Part shown: positions 25,665 through 34,660 of the stretch, piece after piece
Position numbering within the stretch: the stretch's first letter is position 1
Layout: each line of letters begins with the position of its first letter
Source of the DNA: Pseudomonadota bacterium
Lineage (GTDB): Bacteria > Pseudomonadota > Gammaproteobacteria > Steroidobacterales > Steroidobacteraceae
Reading direction: 5' to 3'
Assembly: GCA_018241505.1 (NCBI GenBank)
Contig: JAFEDS010000021.1
Span: 1-64,000, forward strand
DNA: 64,000 nucleotides
Made by a program: the position numbers and the translations under genes
Notes under the pieces: generated by a model
Database searches by the model: none
Seen by the model: the letters and a program-made list of their open reading frames with translations, nothing else
What the model was told of the DNA's origin: nothing

Positions 25665-27314
25665 CTACTGGATCGCTGCGCGGCCGGCCAATTGGGCAAT
25701 CTGACCGACCAGCTCCAGTGGCTGCACCGGCTTTTCAATGAAAACCTGGAATCCCGCCGACTCGGCCTCCGCGGCATGCTCGCTGGCTAGATACGCGCTC
25801 AGTACCGCGGCGGGAATCTTGCCAGCCGGAGTTGGCAGAGCGCGCACGGCGCGCACCAGGTCAAACCCAGTTCGACCCGGCATGGCCAGATCCGATACCA
25901 GAACCGCAGGTTGATGCTGATCCAACAATTTCAACGCCTCATCCGCCGAAGCCGCTGTCAGGACCTCGGCGCCATGATGCCGGAGGATACCCTCCAGCGT
26001 CGACAGTACCTCGGGCTCATCATCCACAACCAGGATGGATACGCCATCGAGGCGCGCTTCAGGCGGGGCGATGCCGGCGCGCCGGCGCAGCCACGTGCCT
26101 GGCTGATCCAACACCGCCGGCACGGGGAATTCCAGGGTTATGGTGGTGCCCCGGTCCTGGCCTGCGCTCGCGGCCTCGACCGTGCCGCCGTGCAGGTGCA
26201 CGAGCTCCTTGACGATCGTCAATCCCAGGCCCATGCCGCCGAAGCGGCGCGTCGAGCTGGGATCCGCCTGGCGGAAGCGATCGAAAATAAACGGCAAAAA
26301 CTGCGGCGCAATGCCGATACCCGAATCCTCGATCACCACGCAGGCCCGGCGATCGCCACGCGAAATCCTGACGAGAATGCGCCCGTCGTTGGGTGTGAAC
26401 TTGATGGCGTTGTTGAGTACGTTCCAGAGGATCTGCTGCACCCGGTCCGGGTCGCCCCAGATGAAAGCGGAGGTTTCCTGTTGGACGTCGAGCTGAATGT
26501 TCTTGGCGCGGGCGCTCAGTCTCAGCACCTCGACCACCGCAAGGCACGCGGAGGCCAGGTCGACCAGCCGTGTGTTGAGTTGCAGCCGGCCGGCGGAGGC
26601 TCGCGACACATCCAACAGGTCCTCGACCAGGCGCGATTGCAGAGCGACGTTGCGCTCAATGACCTCCAGGGCTTTCTTCAAGGCCGGCGGCGGTTCGGTG
26701 CGGTTGAGTTGCCAGATCCAGCTCTGGATGACGTGCAGCGGCGTACGTAGCTCGTGCGAGAGCGTGGCCAGAAAGTCGTCTTTGAGCTTGTTGGCCGTTT
26801 CCGCACGCTCGCGTGCCGTGCGCTCACGTTCGAGCGATCTTTGCAGGTCACCGTACAGCTCGATATTACTGAGGGCGAGGGCCGCGGCATTGGCTAACGC
26901 CTGCAGGACCTTCTGCTCGGCCGGAGTGGCTTCATGGGGTTGGGCCCAATAGGCGCCGATGGCGGCAATCGGATCATCCCGCCGCACCGGCACCATCACC
27001 AGGCTCTTCACGAAGGTCGGGCGATAGGCCTCATGCGGAATTCGTGCATCCGCGTAGATATCCGCGACCACCGCAATCTGCCGGTTGAGCATGGCCCAAC
27101 CGGATATGCAGCTCTGCAGCGGGAAGCGGCTGCCTTTCCAGAGCGGCCCGATAGCTTCCTCGTCGGCGTAAAAGCACTTGTCATCCTCTCGAAGGACGAA
27201 CGTAACGCCATCGGCTTTCGTGAGCTCGCGCGCGGAGCTGCGCACGATGCGAGTCACCTCATCGAGCGTCCGCGCGGACGCCAACGCGGTGACGGTTTCG
27301 AGCAGCGAATCCAA
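25665..27314 (-). CDS. hybrid sensor histidine kinase (GAF, HisKA, HATPase, REC)
   Basis: From TTG 27314 the protein has 549 residues. A GAF domain covers about residues 10-155, then HisKA with the phospho-histidine in FLATLSHELRTPLH (residue 187), HATPase_c with WNVLNNAIKF, DSGIGI and GMGLGLTIV (about 295-400), and a C-terminal receiver with DD-E and D475 in VSDLAMPG. There is no membrane segment, so it senses a cytoplasmic signal or partner. TTG 27314 is preferred because GAGGGAG lies six bases before it; a frame with GTG at 27416 has no ribosome-binding site and would run through a perfect palindrome. Histidine and both receivers allow an H-D-D relay. Confidence 0.88.
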   Translation of the reverse strand: MDSLLETVTALASARTLDEVTRIVRSSARELTKADGVTFVLREDDKCFYADEEAIGPLWKGSRFPLQSCISGWAMLNRQIAVVADIYADARIPHEAYRPTFVKSLVMVPVRRDDPIAAIGAYWAQPHEATPAEQKVLQALANAAALALSNIELYGDLQRSLERERTARERAETANKLKDDFLATLSHELRTPLHVIQSWIWQLNRTEPPPALKKALEVIERNVALQSRLVEDLLDVSRASAGRLQLNTRLVDLASACLAVVEVLRLSARAKNIQLDVQQETSAFIWGDPDRVQQILWNVLNNAIKFTPNDGRILVRISRGDRRACVVIEDSGIGIAPQFLPFIFDRFRQADPSSTRRFGGMGLGLTIVKELVHLHGGTVEAASAGQDRGTTITLEFPVPAVLDQPGTWLRRRAGIAPPEARLDGVSILVVDDEPEVLSTLEGILRHHGAEVLTAASADEALKLLDQHQPAVLVSDLAMPGRTGFDLVRAVRALPTPAGKIPAAVLSAYLASEHAAEAESAGFQVFIEKPVQPLELVGQIAQLAGRAAIQ

Positions 27315-27345
27315 AAACGACTCCCTCAACCGGCTTACGCCCGAA

Positions 27346-27365
27346 GTCTGTATAAATGTACAGAC
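27346..27365. promoter_or_regulatory. 20-bp perfect inverted repeat, candidate operator
   Basis: GTCTGTA and TACAGAC flank a six-base spacer, 32 bases before the preferred TTG start of the hybrid kinase gene. The spacer region is AT-rich and could overlap a -10 element. This looks like the binding site of a dimeric regulator of the kinase-regulator-exporter genes, but no DNA-binding protein is encoded next to it. Confidence 0.55.
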
Positions 27366-27436
27366 ACCACGGGCGATTGTAATGCGGCGCAATCCTAGCG
27401 TGTCACGGGTTTGCACGGAAAGTGCGCAGGCGCGCG

Positions 27437-28645
27437 CTAACTCAATTTCGCATCTCGCGCTTCACGCCCGATGGCCGTCAGAACCAGGATCGCCACAGCC
27501 GCGGCCACCGCCACGCTGGCCAGCGCGAAGGCGTAGTTTCCGCCTTCGTTCTTGGCAATGGTTGTCTGCAGCACCGCGTTGGATGAGGCAATGAAGTTAC
27601 CCAACTGGTAGACCGTACCCGGAAAGGTGGCGCGCGCATCGGCGGGTGAAAGCTCATTCAAATGGGCGGGAATGACGCCCCACGCCCCCTGTACACAGAC
27701 CTGCATCAGGAAGGCGCCGCACGCGAGCCCCACCATGGTGGTGGAGTAGGCCCAAAGGTACACAACCGGAAGCGACAGAATCGCGCCGATGATGATGGTG
27801 CGGCGACGGCCGAGTGTCTGACTCCACAGCCCGAATGTCCAACCGCCCAAAATCGCGCCAATGTTGTAAATAACAGCGACCGTGGTGATTTCACGAACAC
27901 TGAATCCATGTTGCGCCTGCAGGAAGCGCGGATAGATATCCTGCGTACCGTGGCTGAAGAAGTTGAATGCAGTCATCAACACGATGGCGTAAAGCGCGGT
28001 GCCCCAGTGCTTCGCGAGCACCGCAAGGATATTCCCCTGGCGGGCGCGCTCCTTGTTCCAGCCCGGTGACTCGGGAACGTGCCGGCGAATGTACAGGACG
28101 AGCAGAGCGGGGAGGGCGCCTACCATGAACATGCCTCGCCACCCGATCGTGTTGTAAACGAGCCCGTACACAACGGACGCGAGCAGATAGCCTGTCGGAT
28201 AACCCGACTGCAACAGTCCGGACACGACGCCGCGCGATTCCTGCTTCACTGACTCCATGGTCAGTGACGCGCCGATGCCCCATTCACCTCCCATGGCAAC
28301 CCCGAACAGGGCGCGGATGACCAGAAACGACGTGAGATTGGGCGCGAATGCCGTTGCAAAGCCGAGCATGGAGTACAGCCCGACGTCCAGCATCAATATG
28401 GGGCGCCGTCCGAAGCGATCAGCCAGGCGTCCGAAAATGAAGGCTCCCAGTGGCCTACACGCGAGCGTCAGGGTGATGGCGAGCGCGACCTGGCTTTCCT
28501 CGACGCCGAATTCTTTGGTTACGTCCTTGAGTACGAAAACCAGGAGAAAAAAATCGAAGGCGTCCAGCGTCCAGCCCAGATAGCTGGCAATCACCGTATT
28601 CTTCTGCGCAGGCGACCAGCCCTTCAACGCGTCCAATAGCGCCAT
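27437..28645 (-). CDS. MFS transporter, sialate/aromatic-acid:H+ symporter type
   Basis: The 402-residue protein has about twelve membrane segments. Family marks are ASYLGWTLDAFDFFLLVF in helix 1, LADRFGRRPILMLDV after helix 2, and GEWGIGASLTMESV in helix 4, typical of the NanT/PcaK metabolite:H+ symporters. It should take up an organic acid. It is divergent from the aldehyde dehydrogenase gene 96 bases away, so it may feed the dehydrogenases at 28742-32160. It also precedes the hybrid kinase gene on the same strand. Confidence 0.88.
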   Translation of the reverse strand: MALLDALKGWSPAQKNTVIASYLGWTLDAFDFFLLVFVLKDVTKEFGVEESQVALAITLTLACRPLGAFIFGRLADRFGRRPILMLDVGLYSMLGFATAFAPNLTSFLVIRALFGVAMGGEWGIGASLTMESVKQESRGVVSGLLQSGYPTGYLLASVVYGLVYNTIGWRGMFMVGALPALLVLYIRRHVPESPGWNKERARQGNILAVLAKHWGTALYAIVLMTAFNFFSHGTQDIYPRFLQAQHGFSVREITTVAVIYNIGAILGGWTFGLWSQTLGRRRTIIIGAILSLPVVYLWAYSTTMVGLACGAFLMQVCVQGAWGVIPAHLNELSPADARATFPGTVYQLGNFIASSNAVLQTTIAKNEGGNYAFALASVAVAAAVAILVLTAIGREARDAKLS

Positions 28646-28741
28646 GCATACCCCTTCTGGATGGTTCTGACGTGGAGACTTAGTCTTATTGAAGCCTTAG
28701 GATACGCTGGAACGAATCGCGCAGTGATGAGGACTCGAGCC

Positions 28742-30175
28742 ATGGCTTACGAATACCGCAAGTTTTACATCGACGGCCAGTGGGTGGACCCCGCCCAGCC
28801 CAAGGAATTCAAGGTCATCAATCCGGCGACCGAAGAGGTGGCGGGTGTGATTTCAATGGGCAATGCGACGGATGTAGATCGTGCGGTGGCCGCGGCCCGG
28901 CGCGCATTTGACAGTTTCTCCCAGACCTTGCCCGATGATCGGCGGGGCCTGCTGGAGAAGATCCTGAGCGTCTACAAAAAGCGCTACACCGATGTCGCCA
29001 ACGCCATCCGCGATGAAATGGGCGCACCCGCGAAGCTCGCCAACGGCTCCCAGGCCGGTATTGGCGTGGGTCATCTCACGGCAATGATCGATGTACTGAA
29101 GAATTTCAAATTCGAGGACCGTCACGGTCCCGCGCGCCTGGTGTTGGAGCCGATCGGTGTGTGTGCGCTGATCACCCCGTGGAACTGGCCTATCAACCAG
29201 GTCGCCGCGAAGGTCGTGCCGGCGCTGGCCGCCGGTTGCACCATGGTTCTGAAGCCGTCTGAATTCTCACCGTTCAGTGCCATGGTCTGGGCGGAGGTGT
29301 TGCACGAAGCCGGTGTTCCCAAGGGTGTATTCAACCTCGTCAACGGAACCGGCATGGAAGTGGGCGCGGCGCTGGCGTCGCATCCCGAGGTCGATATGGT
29401 GTCCTTCACTGGCTCGACCCGTGCGGGAACCGAGGTTGCCAAGTTGGCCGCGACGACGGTCAAGCGCGTTCACCAGGAGCTCGGCGGCAAGTCACCCAAC
29501 ATCCTGCTGGACGATGCCGACTTTGAAAAGGCCGTGAAGGCGGGTGTGCTGCACGTGTTTGAAAATTCCGGCCAATCGTGCAATGCGCCCACACGCATGC
29601 TCGTGCCGGCCGGCCGGCTGGCGGAAGTGGAGGCGATTGCGAAGAAGACGGCGGAAGGCGTCACGGTCGGCGATCCCACCTCGGCGGAAATCCAGGTCGG
29701 ACCGGTGGTGTCCAGTATTCAATTCGAGCGGGTCGAGGACTTCATTGCCAAGGGCATTGCCGAGGGCGCGAAGTTGGTGATCGGCGGCGAAGGCCGGCCG
29801 GCGGGTTTGAGCAAGGGTTACTTCGTCAAACCCACGATCTTCTCCAACGTCAACAACAACATGTTGATTGCACGTGAGGAGATTTTCGGGCCCGTGCTCG
29901 CGATCCTGCCTTATCAGACGGAAGAAGAGGCGATCAGGATCGCGAACGACACGCCGTACGGCCTGCAGGCGTATGTCTGGTCGAACGACCTCGCGCGTGC
30001 CAACCGGGTCGGGCGGCGCATTCGCGCCGGCCGGATCACCATCAACGGCAAGGCGGGCGACATGAACACGCCGTTTGGCGGATTCAAGAAGTCAGGCAAC
30101 GGCCGCGAGTGGGGCGAGCACGGCTTGCGTGACTTCCTCGAGGTCAAAGCCATGATCGGCGCCGAAGTCGCCTAG
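28742..30175 (+). CDS. NAD(P)-dependent aldehyde dehydrogenase
   Basis: The 477-residue enzyme has the complete ALDH active site: general base E246 in HQELGGKSPN, nucleophile C280 in ENSGQSCNAP, and the cofactor stretch SFTGSTRAGTEVA. PWNWP at 146-150 and EIFGPVLAI near the end are further family marks. The length is normal. ATG 28742 has GAGGA upstream and begins the typical YRKFYIDGQWV. It oxidises an aldehyde to the acid. It leads the ALDH-SDR-FMN dehydrogenase group and is divergent from a metabolite symporter. The substrate is not determined. Confidence 0.93.
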   Translation: MAYEYRKFYIDGQWVDPAQPKEFKVINPATEEVAGVISMGNATDVDRAVAAARRAFDSFSQTLPDDRRGLLEKILSVYKKRYTDVANAIRDEMGAPAKLANGSQAGIGVGHLTAMIDVLKNFKFEDRHGPARLVLEPIGVCALITPWNWPINQVAAKVVPALAAGCTMVLKPSEFSPFSAMVWAEVLHEAGVPKGVFNLVNGTGMEVGAALASHPEVDMVSFTGSTRAGTEVAKLAATTVKRVHQELGGKSPNILLDDADFEKAVKAGVLHVFENSGQSCNAPTRMLVPAGRLAEVEAIAKKTAEGVTVGDPTSAEIQVGPVVSSIQFERVEDFIAKGIAEGAKLVIGGEGRPAGLSKGYFVKPTIFSNVNNNMLIAREEIFGPVLAILPYQTEEEAIRIANDTPYGLQAYVWSNDLARANRVGRRIRAGRITINGKAGDMNTPFGGFKKSGNGREWGEHGLRDFLEVKAMIGAEVA

Positions 30176-30213
30176 CGGACAGCCGGCTCGCCCAGGCGAT
30201 TCCGCCGGGAATG

Positions 30214-30238
30214 AGCGGAAATGCGCTGCATTTCCGCT
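30214..30238. terminator. perfect 11-bp hairpin between ALDH and SDR genes
   Basis: AGCGGAAATGC and GCATTTCCGCT are separated by three bases in the 120-base gap between the two genes. No T-run follows. It could be a partial terminator or an mRNA-stabilising element that sets unequal expression of the dehydrogenases. Confidence 0.55.
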
Positions 30239-30295
30239 GTCCGCTCGACCTGTTGGCCGTTGCGTCCTCTGTCCACGGCGGAAGAAAATCAGAAC

Positions 30296-31027
30296 ATGAG
30301 CCGACTGAAGAACAAAATCGCACTGGTCACCGCCGCGGGGCAGGGCATCGGGCGGGCCTCCGCCGAGTTGTTCGCGAAGGAAGGCGCGCGCGTCATTGCA
30401 GTGGACATCAACCCCAAGACGCTGGCGAGTCTCTCCGGCATGGAGACTCGCCAGGTGGATCTGACGGACGCAGCCGCGATCGAAGCCCTGAGCCGGGATG
30501 TCGGTGGCGTCGACATCCTGTTCAACTGTGCTGGATTCGTGCACGCAGGGACCCTGCTGTCAACCAGCGACACTGATTTTGACTTCTCGTTCAATCTCAA
30601 CGTGAAGTCGGCTTTTCGCATGATCCGGCAGTTCCTGCCCGGGATGATTGCCCGTGGCGGCGGCTCGATCATCAACATGTCCTCGGTGGCCAGCTCCGTC
30701 ATCGGCGTACCCAACCGGTTTGTTTACGGTGCCTCAAAGGCCGCGCTCATCGGCCTGACCAAGTCGGTGGCCATTGATTTTGTGAAAGACAGGGTCCGCT
30801 GCAACGCGATCTGTCCGGGCACCGTGCAATCGCCCTCGCTGGAGCAAAGACTGGCGGCGACCGGGGATGCAGCCAAGGCGCGCGCCGAATTCATTGCCAG
30901 GCAGCCCATGGGCCGTATTGCGACAGCGGAAGAAATCGCCGAGCTGGCGTTGTACCTGGCCAGCGATGCCTCCGGGTTTACGACCGGAGCCACGCATATC
31001 ATTGATGGTGGATGGTCAACCGGATGA
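30296..31027 (+). CDS. SDR-family oxidoreductase (DHRS6/BDH2-like)
   Basis: The 243-residue enzyme is a classical short-chain dehydrogenase: cofactor loop [11 protein letters not shown] at about 12-22, NCAGF, catalytic serine in [10 protein letters not shown], and YGASKAA with the tyrosine-lysine pair. The overall pattern, including [15 protein letters not shown] and [14 protein letters not shown], recalls the DHRS6/3-hydroxybutyrate dehydrogenase type 2 group, which also holds bacterial 2-keto-3-deoxy-L-fuconate dehydrogenases. ATG 30296 matches the family start. Its TGA overlaps the ATG of the FMN dehydrogenase (ATGA), so the two are coupled. Confidence 0.92.
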   Translation: MSRLKNKIALVTAAGQGIGRASAELFAKEGARVIAVDINPKTLASLSGMETRQVDLTDAAAIEALSRDVGGVDILFNCAGFVHAGTLLSTSDTDFDFSFNLNVKSAFRMIRQFLPGMIARGGGSIINMSSVASSVIGVPNRFVYGASKAALIGLTKSVAIDFVKDRVRCNAICPGTVQSPSLEQRLAATGDAAKARAEFIARQPMGRIATAEEIAELALYLASDASGFTTGATHIIDGGWSTG

Positions 31028-32160
31028 TCATTTCCTCCACCCTGGATTTTCGCGAGGCCGCCCGCAGGCGTTTACCCCGCTTCCTGTTCGACTACGCCGA
31101 TGGCGGAGCCAACAGTGAGCACACCATGCAACGCAACGTGCTCGATCTCGGGGACGTCGCGCTTCGGCAGCGAGTGCTGGTGGGCGGTGGCACGGCCGAT
31201 CTGACAACAACGCTCTTCGGTCAACAACGGCCGCTGCCGGTCATGCTCGGGCCGGTGGGTATTGCCGGCATGTTCCGGCGGCGCGGCGAGACACAGGCGG
31301 CGCGGGCCGCCAGGGCCGCCGGAATTCCTTTTTGCCTCTCGACGGTGTCGCTGTGCTCCTTGTCGGAAGTGGTGCAGGCGGTCGGCCACGAGCTGGTCTG
31401 GTTTCAGCTCTATGTGTTGCGCGACCGTGCTTTCATGCGAGACCTGCTGGCAACCGCGCAGGGACTGGGCGTGAGGACACTCGTATTCACTGTTGATATG
31501 CCGGTTCCGGGCGCACGCTATCGCGATGCTCACTCGGGCATGTCAGGCCCGAATTCGTCCCTGCGCAGAGTCCTCCAGGCAATGTCCCACCCGGCGTGGG
31601 CCTGGGATGTGGGCTTGAACGGCCGTCCCCACCAGCTCGGCAATCTACAGCCCGTGCTCGGCAAAGCGAGCGGCTTGAAAGATTATATTGGCTGGCTGAG
31701 CGGCAACTTCGACCCCACCATCCGCTGGCAGGATCTCGAATGGATCCGCTCGAGCTGGCAGGGGTCGCTGATTCTCAAGGGCATCCTGGATCCGGAGGAT
31801 GCGCGTGAAGCTGTTGGCATCGGTGCGGATGGCATCGTGGTATCAAACCACGGCGGCCGGCAGCTCGATGGTGTGTTGTCGAGCGCGCGGGCGCTTCCTG
31901 CCATCGCCGATGCGGTGGGCGACAAGACCACGGTGTTGGCTGACTCGGGCGTGCGCTCGGGGTTGGATGTGGTGCGAATGTTGGCCCTCGGCGCTAAAGG
32001 CGTCCTGCTCGGCCGCGCATGGCTCTATGCCATGGCAGCACGAGGTGAGGCAGGCGTCACGCAACTGCTGGATCTGATCGCGAAGGAAATGCGAGTGGCC
32101 ATGACCTTGACAGGCGCCCACAAGATCGCCGACATCTCCAGCAAAAATCTTGCGGGTTAG
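31024..32160 (+). CDS. FMN-dependent alpha-hydroxy acid dehydrogenase (L-lactate dehydrogenase-like)
   Basis: The 378-residue enzyme is a TIM-barrel flavoprotein of the LldD/glycolate oxidase family. The catalytic histidine is H276 in [12 protein letters not shown], the substrate arginine follows in that motif, and FCLSTVS, FQLYV and [10 protein letters not shown] mark the FMN site. It oxidises L-lactate or a related 2-hydroxy acid to the 2-oxo acid. ATG 31024 overlaps the SDR stop. With ALDH and SDR it could complete oxidation of a diol- or deoxy-sugar-derived hydroxyaldehyde, which is inference. Confidence 0.92.
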   Translation: MIISSTLDFREAARRRLPRFLFDYADGGANSEHTMQRNVLDLGDVALRQRVLVGGGTADLTTTLFGQQRPLPVMLGPVGIAGMFRRRGETQAARAARAAGIPFCLSTVSLCSLSEVVQAVGHELVWFQLYVLRDRAFMRDLLATAQGLGVRTLVFTVDMPVPGARYRDAHSGMSGPNSSLRRVLQAMSHPAWAWDVGLNGRPHQLGNLQPVLGKASGLKDYIGWLSGNFDPTIRWQDLEWIRSSWQGSLILKGILDPEDAREAVGIGADGIVVSNHGGRQLDGVLSSARALPAIADAVGDKTTVLADSGVRSGLDVVRMLALGAKGVLLGRAWLYAMAARGEAGVTQLLDLIAKEMRVAMTLTGAHKIADISSKNLAG

Positions 32161-33458
32161 CCCTTTTTATCCATCGCCAGCGTGGCGCCCGAGGGTTGCG
32201 TGGTGGCACGCAACTTCTTGGCAACCAACTCCGCTTCCCGCATCGCCCGTAACACGTTGCCACCCGTCACCTTCACCAGGTCATCGTGTGACCAACCGCG
32301 GCGGGCCAACTCCGCGATCAGCGCAGGATACTTGTCGACAGCGTCGAGGCCCTGAGGGGCCTCCGGGATCCCGTCGAAATCCGACCCAAGGCCAACACAG
32401 TCCTTGCCCGCCACCTTGGCGATATGCTCGACATGGTCCGCCACCATGCTGAGGGTGACCACGGGTTTGGGGTGCGACGCGAGCCATTGAGCGTAGGCCG
32501 CCTTGGCCCGATCCGGCTGTCCAATGTAGAGGCCGCCGAAGGGAGGCGTCTGCTCGCGGGCCTTTTCCGCCACCTCTTCGGCATCCCAGCGGGCCCGTTC
32601 CTGTGACACATACCCCGGGAAAAAATTGACCATGACGACGCCGCGATTTTTAGCGACCAGCGCCAGTACGTCATCCGGCACATCGCGGGGGTGATCAATC
32701 AATGCCCGGGCGCCCGAATGCGAGAAGATGACAGGCGCCTGGGTGACCGCCAGCGCATCCTTCATGGTCTTGGGCGAAACGTGGCTGAGATCCACCAACA
32801 TGCCCAGCCGATTCATTTCCGTGACCACGACGCGGCCAAAAGCCGTAAGGCCATTGTGGGCCGGTGCCTCGGTCGCCGAGTCGGCCCACGCCGTATTCGT
32901 TGCATGGGTGAGCGTCATGTAGCGCGCACCCATGTCGTAGAACTGCCGCAGGGCAGCCAGCGAGTTGCCGATCTGATGGCCGCCTTCCACCCCCATCAGG
33001 GAAGCGATGCGGTGTGCATGCTCGATCCGCACCACGTCCGCGGCCGTGTAGGCCATTTCGAAATCGCTCGGATAGCGCGCCACCATGCGCTTCACCAGGT
33101 CGATCTGCTCGATTGTGGCCGTGATCGCCGCGGCATCCTGCAACTCGGTGGGCACGAAGACTGACCAGAACTGCGCACCTACTCCCCCCGCCCGCAGACG
33201 TGGAATATCAGTCATCAAGGGCACCTGATCCGGTGGGGCTTTCGGGCCGGGCGGCAGGTGCGAGGTGTCCTTGGAGAGGTCAATAGCGTCGAGGTTGGAG
33301 GCGAAGCGCTCGCGAATTTCCCACGGCAGGTCATTGTGACCATCGATCACCGGGCTGTCCGCCAGCACCTTGGCTACATCCACCGCCGGAGCGGCCGCTT
33401 CAGCGACCGCGATTGAGCCCAGCAGACCTGCGAGAATCACCAGTTTGATGTGTTGCAT
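32157..33458 (-). CDS. exported membrane dipeptidase (peptidase family M19)
   Basis: The 433-residue protein has a signal peptide ([19 protein letters not shown]) and a zinc amidohydrolase barrel of the renal dipeptidase type. H41 and D43 in [16 protein letters not shown], the bridging glutamate in GVEGGHQIG, and histidines in [11 protein letters not shown] and FSHSGARA are the expected metal ligands. It hydrolyses dipeptides, often with D-residues at the C-terminus, in the periplasm. Its 3' end overlaps the convergent FMN dehydrogenase by four bases. The upstream MFS gene lies on the same strand only 19 bases away. Confidence 0.93.
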   Translation of the reverse strand: MQHIKLVILAGLLGSIAVAEAAAPAVDVAKVLADSPVIDGHNDLPWEIRERFASNLDAIDLSKDTSHLPPGPKAPPDQVPLMTDIPRLRAGGVGAQFWSVFVPTELQDAAAITATIEQIDLVKRMVARYPSDFEMAYTAADVVRIEHAHRIASLMGVEGGHQIGNSLAALRQFYDMGARYMTLTHATNTAWADSATEAPAHNGLTAFGRVVVTEMNRLGMLVDLSHVSPKTMKDALAVTQAPVIFSHSGARALIDHPRDVPDDVLALVAKNRGVVMVNFFPGYVSQERARWDAEEVAEKAREQTPPFGGLYIGQPDRAKAAYAQWLASHPKPVVTLSMVADHVEHIAKVAGKDCVGLGSDFDGIPEAPQGLDAVDKYPALIAELARRGWSHDDLVKVTGGNVLRAMREAELVAKKLRATTQPSGATLAMDKKG

Positions 33459-33477
33459 CCGCCAAGCGTAATGGAAT

Positions 33478-34596
33478 CTACGCGCTGGCCGCTAGTGGCT
33501 GGGTACGCCTCAGCCGCAGATACACGCTCGCATAACTCAGCAGCGAGCCGACGGCGAACAGCGCAACTACGCCCAGCATTTGCGCAAATCCGAGCTGCTG
33601 GTCCAGCAAAGTTCCCGCCAGGAAGGGACCGGCGCTCTGTCCGATGCCCTGGGCGGCCGGTATCAGGGCCACGTGGCGGCCCGAAGGGTCGATGCCCGTC
33701 AGCGTGCTGAGCTGATAGACGCTCGCCATTGACCACACCTCAAAAAATATCAAGACGCCCGAGATGTAGGCTGGAACCGAGAGACTGACAGCCCAGACCG
33801 CATACACGCCAATCATCACAATGATGGCGCCGAGCTGCGGGCGGTGTTGTCCCCAACGGCGGCCCAGTGCATAGGCGAGCATCGAGCCCGTGAGGCTGAA
33901 CAGGTTGCACACAGTCAGTGTGTTCGAAATGCTGTTCTCGGTCATTCCGACCGACAGGCCGATCCGCTCCGCGTAGGCGTAAAATGCGCTGGCGGCAACA
34001 CAAAACAACACGACGCCCAGCAGGCAAGCCCAAGCCAGCGGCGCCGCGCTCGTGGCGGGCGCCGGATCGGCAGCGCTCGTTTCAGCCAGTCCCCTGGGAA
34101 TGCGCGCAATCAACAGGGCAGGCGGCAGGAAAAGCAAACCCAGCACCGCGTAGATTCCTCTGGCGTGCCAGGCGGCCACGACGTCCGGAATGAGCCACAG
34201 CTCCAGAGAGTTCGCGATCACCAGAATGACCACGAAGATGCTGAAGTTGCGTGCGGACTGCTTTGTGAGTGAGAGCGCGGCGATGGCGGCGGAGTAGCAG
34301 ATACCGCTGCCGACTCCGGTGAGCAGGCGAATCGCGCAGAACGAAGCGAAGGAAGTGATGCCCAGAGTGGTGCCATTGCCGGCCAGCGCGATCGCAATGC
34401 CCACGGCGGCGAGTACGCGATAGGAAGCCCATCGGCCCAACACCGACACGCTGACCGAGCCCAGCAGCATGCCGGCATTCTCCGCGGCGCCGATCCAACC
34501 TATCTGCGGGTTGCTGAACCCATACTCATCGGCCAGCGCGCCGAGAATGAGCGGCAGCCCGAGATACACTCCATAGGCTGCCACGCACGCGAACAT
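33478..34596 (-). CDS. MFS transporter
   Basis: The 372-residue protein has about eleven or twelve membrane segments and a degenerate MFS motif A. The ATG at 34596 lies within the first helix; in-frame hydrophobic sequence continues about eight codons upstream (IAVGAC) without any ATG, GTG or TTG, so the true start may be a rare codon or the first helix is short. It is too far from well-known subfamilies to name a substrate. It follows the TonB receptor gene on the same strand and precedes the M19 dipeptidase gene, so the three may form one uptake-and-hydrolysis transcript. Confidence 0.8.
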   Translation of the reverse strand: MFACVAAYGVYLGLPLILGALADEYGFSNPQIGWIGAAENAGMLLGSVSVSVLGRWASYRVLAAVGIAIALAGNGTTLGITSFASFCAIRLLTGVGSGICYSAAIAALSLTKQSARNFSIFVVILVIANSLELWLIPDVVAAWHARGIYAVLGLLFLPPALLIARIPRGLAETSAADPAPATSAAPLAWACLLGVVLFCVAASAFYAYAERIGLSVGMTENSISNTLTVCNLFSLTGSMLAYALGRRWGQHRPQLGAIIVMIGVYAVWAVSLSVPAYISGVLIFFEVWSMASVYQLSTLTGIDPSGRHVALIPAAQGIGQSAGPFLAGTLLDQQLGFAQMLGVVALFAVGSLLSYASVYLRLRRTQPLAASA

Positions 34597-34660
34597 GCAA
34601 GCCCCAACCGCGATGGGGCTGTCACGATCGCCAGTGCCCGCAACAACGTTGGCGGCGATG

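Noticed and set aside
31024-31030. Single TGATCA at the start of the FMN dehydrogenase gene
   Set aside because: It lacks the second core 19 bp away, so it is a chance match to the operator core.
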